Positions 60,074 through 64,000 of a stretch of 64,000 nucleotides of DNA are shown in pieces (positions within the stretch are counted from its first letter, which is position 1; each line of letters opens with the position of its first letter). The stretch is from Cohnella algarum (lineage in GTDB: Bacteria > Bacillota > Bacilli > Paenibacillales > Paenibacillaceae): assembly GCF_016937515.1 (NCBI RefSeq), contig NZ_JAFHKM010000002.1, positions 4,955,001 to 5,019,000 of the forward strand, given 5' to 3'. The notes beneath the pieces are model-generated. The model saw only the letters and a list, made by a program, of their open reading frames with translations. It was not told where the DNA came from and searched no databases. The position numbers and the translations under genes were made by a program.

Positions 60074-61497
60074 TCAAGCCTGCTCCGGTAGCGGCCATTC
60101 GCCGACAAACTCATGTTCGTTATAAGCGAAATAATGGCTTAAAATCGCGTCTCGGTCGTCCAGGAAAAGCTGGTCCGCGATCGCGGATACGATTTTCGGT
60201 ATCGCGTATCTCATGCCGGAAAGCGCCGAAGCGGATACCCCGCAGCTGACGAGCGCCGAATACGTGAACGAGAACAGGCCGTGCAGCAGCGGCTTTCCTT
60301 CCTCGCCGCGGCTTAAAAACGCAAAGCCCGGACTGAGGTACGGATGGGCGTCCAGCAACGGATTGGCCGTTTCCGCCGGAGCCTTGTAACGATCGCCCCA
60401 ACGCGCGATATGGCTTTCGACCAGCCGGAGTTCCGGACGCAGCGCAGGATCGGTCATCAAGCCGGTGCTGATAATCAGAAAATCGAACGCGAACTTGCCT
60501 TGAGGCGTCGTGACGACGGCCTGCTCGCCCGCTTCTTCCACATTCAGCCAAGGCGCGCCCAGGTGAAGGCGGAAGCCCGGCCAGGAAGCCGCACGGTTGA
60601 ACGTATCGTTGGTCGGCGGCTGATTATGCTTGAAAAAATGGGAAATAACCGCATATTTTTCGGCATCCGACAGCGTCGGGAATCGTTCGATCATGCCCGA
60701 GCCTTCCATTTGGCGGATCGGATTGATGCGCGGCAGCTCCTGGCGCCGAACGAAAACGTGCGCCTCTCCCACGCCTTCCGCCAGCGCGAAGTTGGCATTG
60801 TCGAAGGCCGATGCCCCGCCGCCGAGAACGGCGATCTTTTTCCCTTTCAGCGCGGCGAAATCGATCGCTTTGGAGGTATGGGCATACAGGCGGGACGGCA
60901 AACGGTCGGCAATCATAGACGGCACGTGCCATTCCCCCCGCCCTGGATGCCGGTCGCCAGCACGACTTTGCGCGCAAGCAGCGATGCCGACGGCGCGCCC
61001 GCGCCTTCGACATGCAGGCGGTGAAGCCCTTCTCCGACGGGTTCGATCAGGTTCAGCTTGGTTTCGTTGAGAACCGGCAGTCCGAGCACCTTCCGATACC
61101 AGCGCAAATAATTCATCCAGTCTCCGCGCGGAATTTTGTCCAGCGCTTCCCAGCCCTCCGGGCCGAACTGCGCTTCCCACCAGGAGCGGAACGTCAAGGA
61201 CGGGATGCCGAGGTCGATGGAGGTCAAATGCTTCGGGGTGCGAAGCGTTACCATCCGAGCGTACGTTTCCCACGGCCCTTCGGTTCCTTCGGGGTTTTCG
61301 TCGATGACGAGAATGTTCGAAACCCGTTCGCGCAGCAGGCCGAACGCGATGCCGAGGCCGCTTTGTCCCCCGCCGACGATCACGACGTCATATACGCGGC
61401 CGTCGGAATGACGACGCGGATGGACCCAGTTCGCCCCTCCGAAAGCCAAATAGGAAAGATCGCTTTTGACTCGTTCGTTCAAAGCTTCCAAACTCAT
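60074..61497 (-). pseudogene. FAD/NAD(P)-binding monooxygenase-like protein, frameshifted
   Basis: From the ATG at 61497 (AAAGG upstream): DVVIVGGGQSGLGIAFGLLRE (FAD site), VIDENPEGTEGPWETYARM and RKVVLATGIQ. The frame breaks at 60935-60940, six C; one more base continues as GGGEWHVPSMI, then KKIAVLGGGASAFDNANFAL (NADP site) and LIISTGLMTDPALRPELRL. About 470 residues when restored. It resembles lysine/ornithine N-monooxygenase-like and Baeyer-Villiger flavoproteins; the substrate is unknown. Likely intact in the organism. Confidence 0.87.
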
Positions 61498-61663
61498 ATA
61501 GATCATACCTTTCATCGCAGACCGCAGGAGGCGAATTGATGTAATGAAACAAGACATCGAATGTGATTATGATCCTATCTTATCCGTTCTTGCGCGCGAT
61601 TGAAAGTTTTGTGTGAGGTTTATTGTAATCGCGACTAAATTGTTGCGGGATATTTGTTCAAAT

Positions 61664-62764
61664 TTACGATCTTCCCGACTTCGAAAGCTTCGTCCGGACG
61701 AGGCCGACCAAATACAGAACGAACGGAAACAGCAGCAAATAAAACAGCGAGTATCCGGCCCATACCTTTTGAATAATTTCCCCGACATAAACGGTATTGA
61801 GATAAGTATTCCAGGCGACGACGATAAACAGGACGGCCAAGGGGTAGATCAGGACGCTGTGGTCTTTCATGCCGAACAGGGTCCGCAATCCGTTCAGGAT
61901 GGACAAAAAGAGCAGCGATATTTTAATGAAAAACGTCAAAATCCAAATGGTAATCAAAATGCCTTCGACCCTCTGGAAAAAATTACCTAAATTGATCGCC
62001 TTGGCCAGCGCATAGGCCGGAAAGGCGCTGTTTTCCGTCTGCTCGATGCCGAGGACAAGCACGCAAAGCAGCACGATGATTCCGAGAGCGAGCCCGCCGG
62101 AAAGCGCTCCTCCCAAGTATGCTTTCTCCCCGCCCTTCTTCTCCCCGGTCAGCGGAAAAAACATCAGCAGCACGACCAGCTCCTGAAACATCGCGGAGCG
62201 AAATCCGGCATTAACGACCGGTTTCCAGCCGTCCTCCATGACCGGCTTGATATAATTCCACTCGATTTGCGGAACGAGCGTCACGACGAGCACGAGAAAG
62301 AAAAAGACGATGCACGGAAACATCAGCTCGCCGACCCGGGCCAAAATGAGCGTTCCCAGGCGGGCGCACATAACGGCCGCAATCAAAAACAGGAGCTGAA
62401 TCGCCTCAATCGGCGTTTCCGGCATCATTTCGGTGGACAGAAAAAAGCCCAGATTGCCGAGCAGCGTGCCGGTAAGAATGAGAAAATAGAACAAATACAG
62501 CAGCGTCAACGCTTTGCCCGGCCATTTGCCCAGCGCCGCTTCGTTGATTTCGAACATCGTTTTTCCCGGATATAGCCGGGCGAGCGCGATATACAGCGCA
62601 ACCATGACGATATTGGTCGCCAGGCTGCATAAAGAAGCGATCCAGGCATCCTCCCTCGCTCCCTGGGCCAAACCGGCCGGCGTCACGAGAATGGATGTGC
62701 CGATGGTCAAGCCGAACGTTAAAACAAAAAATTGTCTTGCCGTCATCTCCATATGTTTGTTCAT
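61664..62764 (-). CDS. Spore germinant receptor B subunit (GerAB/endospore germination permease)
   Basis: 366 residues with ten predicted membrane helices of the APC-type GerAB family, starting MEMTARQFFVLTFGLTIGTSIL with LVTPAGLAQG; FPLTGEKKGG and KDHSVLIYPLAVLFIVVAWN are also characteristic. The B subunit binds the germinant in the inner spore membrane. GGGAG precedes the ATG. It lies 19 bases after the small D-like gene and is the last gene of the ger operon seen. Confidence 0.93.
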   Translation of the reverse strand: MNKHMEMTARQFFVLTFGLTIGTSILVTPAGLAQGAREDAWIASLCSLATNIVMVALYIALARLYPGKTMFEINEAALGKWPGKALTLLYLFYFLILTGTLLGNLGFFLSTEMMPETPIEAIQLLFLIAAVMCARLGTLILARVGELMFPCIVFFFLVLVVTLVPQIEWNYIKPVMEDGWKPVVNAGFRSAMFQELVVLLMFFPLTGEKKGGEKAYLGGALSGGLALGIIVLLCVLVLGIEQTENSAFPAYALAKAINLGNFFQRVEGILITIWILTFFIKISLLFLSILNGLRTLFGMKDHSVLIYPLAVLFIVVAWNTYLNTVYVGEIIQKVWAGYSLFYLLLFPFVLYLVGLVRTKLSKSGRS

Positions 62765-62782
62765 CCCGTCAGCTCCCGTGCT

Positions 62783-63004
62783 TTATGAAATCAGGCCGTT
62801 TACCGGCTGCATAACGGCGCGGACCCAATCCAGGGGCCTTAATCCCGGCCATTCGGCCCAGTCCGCGAACACCGACGCCAGCGCCAATCCCCATACGGCA
62901 AAGAAAACCGCGCTATCCCGCTTCGACCGGGTTTTCCTTGACCGGGTCAACTCCAATGCGGGAGTCGCAAGCAAAAACAGAACCAGGATCAGGCTCCAGA
63001 TCAC
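62783..63004 (-). CDS. Small two-helix protein, putative germinant receptor D subunit
   Basis: 73 residues from a GTG at 63004 that overlaps the GerAC stop (GTGA), with GGGAG about 11 bases upstream. Two hydrophobic segments, WSLILVLFLLATPALELT and AVFFAVWGLALASVFADW, are joined by a short basic loop RSRKTRSKRDS. Size, topology and place between gerAC and gerAB match the D subunits of GerA-type receptors described in Bacillus species. No sequence signature is known, so the assignment rests on context. Confidence 0.6.
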   Translation of the reverse strand: MIWSLILVLFLLATPALELTRSRKTRSKRDSAVFFAVWGLALASVFADWAEWPGLRPLDWVRAVMQPVNGLIS

Positions 63005-64000
63005 CGTTTGTTCATCTCCCGTTTCAGCGGCTGGACGATCGAGCCGGTCCGCCGGACTTTCACGTCGGCGCTTACGCCGATCTTGACCGATTTGAAGCGC
63101 TCGTCCCAATCGTCGCGATACTGCTTCCACGCTTTCGGATTTTGACGGTGAAGCGCCTCCCCGAAGCCGAAAATATCGGAACCGTACCTTTTTTGCGCTT
63201 CTTCGATATAATGCTCGACATTGCCGGATAATTTAAGCTCAAGCCGCTTTTCGATTTCCTCGACGCTGGAAGGCTGATGAAGATCGATCGTGCATTGCAC
63301 GGCGTTGAGATCTCCTTCGACTTTTAGCTTAACGGTAAATTCGGGCTTTCCGTCCTTGCCGGTCGCGACATCGATCTTGCTTTTCGCGCGGCTCACGGCG
63401 TAACCGACGACGCCCCCTTCCGGACAAGCCACGAATCCCGCCGTGGACTCGACGTCATTCAACAGGTAATTGACCGCCTTGCTGGCAGGCTCGCCCAGCC
63501 AGCCGACAAGCCGGTCTCGCTTGAAGACGGCCAATCCGGCATGCTCGATCAACGTTTTCGGCGTTACTTCTTTTAAATCGTCCACGGACTCGCCGTCAGC
63601 CAGGCTTCCGCGCAACCGCACCCCGGACAAAACGGGGTTGGAGCCCCCCCTTTCGAGCTCCGTCACAAACTGCTGCAACGTCACCTTGCCGGTCGCGGCC
63701 CATTTTCGGTGAGAGATAAGAATGGACGTATACAAGGAACCTGCCGGAACGTGCTCGAAGGGCGTAACGACTTCCAGGATGTCCGATGCCTCGGCGTTTT
63801 TGGCGACCAGCATGAAAAAATCGGTGCGCAGCTGATGGCTCCGGGAGATGAAATCGAGCGCGTCGCTCACCCCGCGGCGGGCGAGCTTTTCCCCGAACAC
63901 CAAAACACGGATATGCGACAGGTACAGCATGCGCGGCGCCATGCTCAGCATCCGCTGAAGGGCATCCGGAATCGTCTTCCCTACCGATCTGTAGGTGACG
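63001..64000 (-). CDS. Spore germinant receptor C subunit (GerAC lipoprotein family), 5' end outside window
   Basis: About 333 residues are visible; the gene enters from the right edge, so its signal peptide and lipobox are not seen. The GerAC pattern is clear in RTDFFMLVAKNAEASDILEV, FEHVPAGSLYTSILISHRKWAATGKVTLQQFVTEL, GLAVFKRDRLVGWL and the C-terminal helix YIEEAQKRYGSDIFGFGEALHRQNPKAWKQ. The C subunit is an inner-membrane-anchored lipoprotein of the receptor. The D-like and B genes follow. Confidence 0.93.
   Translation of the reverse strand, partial: VTYRSVGKTIPDALQRMLSMAPRMLYLSHIRVLVFGEKLARRGVSDALDFISRSHQLRTDFFMLVAKNAEASDILEVVTPFEHVPAGSLYTSILISHRKWAATGKVTLQQFVTELERGGSNPVLSGVRLRGSLADGESVDDLKEVTPKTLIEHAGLAVFKRDRLVGWLGEPASKAVNYLLNDVESTAGFVACPEGGVVGYAVSRAKSKIDVATGKDGKPEFTVKLKVEGDLNAVQCTIDLHQPSSVEEIEKRLELKLSGNVEHYIEEAQKRYGSDIFGFGEALHRQNPKAWKQYRDDWDERFKSVKIGVSADVKVRRTGSIVQPLKREMNKR

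Noticed and set aside
59895..60098. A minus-strand frame of 67 codons between the SASP and the flavoprotein
   Set aside because: It starts inside the end of the flavoprotein gene with no good ribosome site. Its second half (about NPNFGTAISRSEIERE) looks protein-like, so it remains a weak possibility only.

Overview
The window is a GC-rich chromosomal segment of an endospore-forming Firmicute, most likely Paenibacillaceae (Paenibacillus/Cohnella-like). The evidence is the sporulation content (tlp, sspH, an alpha/beta SASP, spoVK, cotE and a ger-type germinant receptor), the conserved Bacillales order spoVK-hflX-ynbB-glnR-glnA, the lexA/yneA/ynzC SOS locus, copper-amine-oxidase-like (stalk) domains on secreted proteins, and strong Shine-Dalgarno sites. 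No tRNA, rRNA, CRISPR array, prophage or transposase gene was seen.

Layout. 1-7 kb (minus): a thioredoxin-like gene (cut by the edge), a cyclic-phosphate-processing receiver protein, endonuclease IV, formamidopyrimidine-DNA glycosylase, a NagD-type HAD phosphatase and the mitomycin-repair pair mrfB/mrfA. 7.4-12 kb: spore gene tlp, cobalamin-dependent methionine synthase metH (frameshifted) and, divergently, mtnD of methionine salvage. 12-15.3 kb: a HAD phosphatase, a membrane protein and the SOS locus ynzC-yneA<>lexA with five LexA-box-like sites. 15.3-17.8 kb: phosphoesterase, GntR regulator, yjfB, sspH. 17.9-36.7 kb: a long minus-strand run: glnA, glnR, ynbB, hflX, spoVK, a DUF218 protein, a DUF402 protein, GNAT, a class A PBP, hfq, miaA, a methyltransferase, mutL, an S41 peptidase and mutS.

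37-45 kb: citrate synthase, a phage-type amidoligase-like gene, cotE, an M32 carboxypeptidase, an Fe-S-type protein, beta-carbonic anhydrase, an inverted-repeat element, DUF309, a Tim44-like membrane protein and DUF2653. 45-49.3 kb: a doubly frameshifted aldo/keto reductase, an unrecognised secreted-fold/membrane gene pair, DinB, an NAD(P)-binding reductase and a membrane protein. 49.4-55.3 kb: a compact type III polyketide operon (PKS, methyltransferase, FAD reductase, MMPL exporter, TetR) with tandem palindromes just downstream of the regulator. 55.4-64 kb: a repeat-containing stalk-domain protein, an acetamidase/formamidase, a small ORF, an exact 52-bp tandem array of eleven palindromes, an alpha/beta SASP, a frameshifted flavoprotein and a ger receptor operon running off the right edge.

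Two cross-cutting points. First, eight reading-frame breaks each fit loss of one base in a short homopolymer (seven of them G/C runs), so they probably reflect assembly error, not decay. Second, DNA repair is concentrated here: Nfo, Fpg, MrfAB, LexA/YneA, MutS and MutL.
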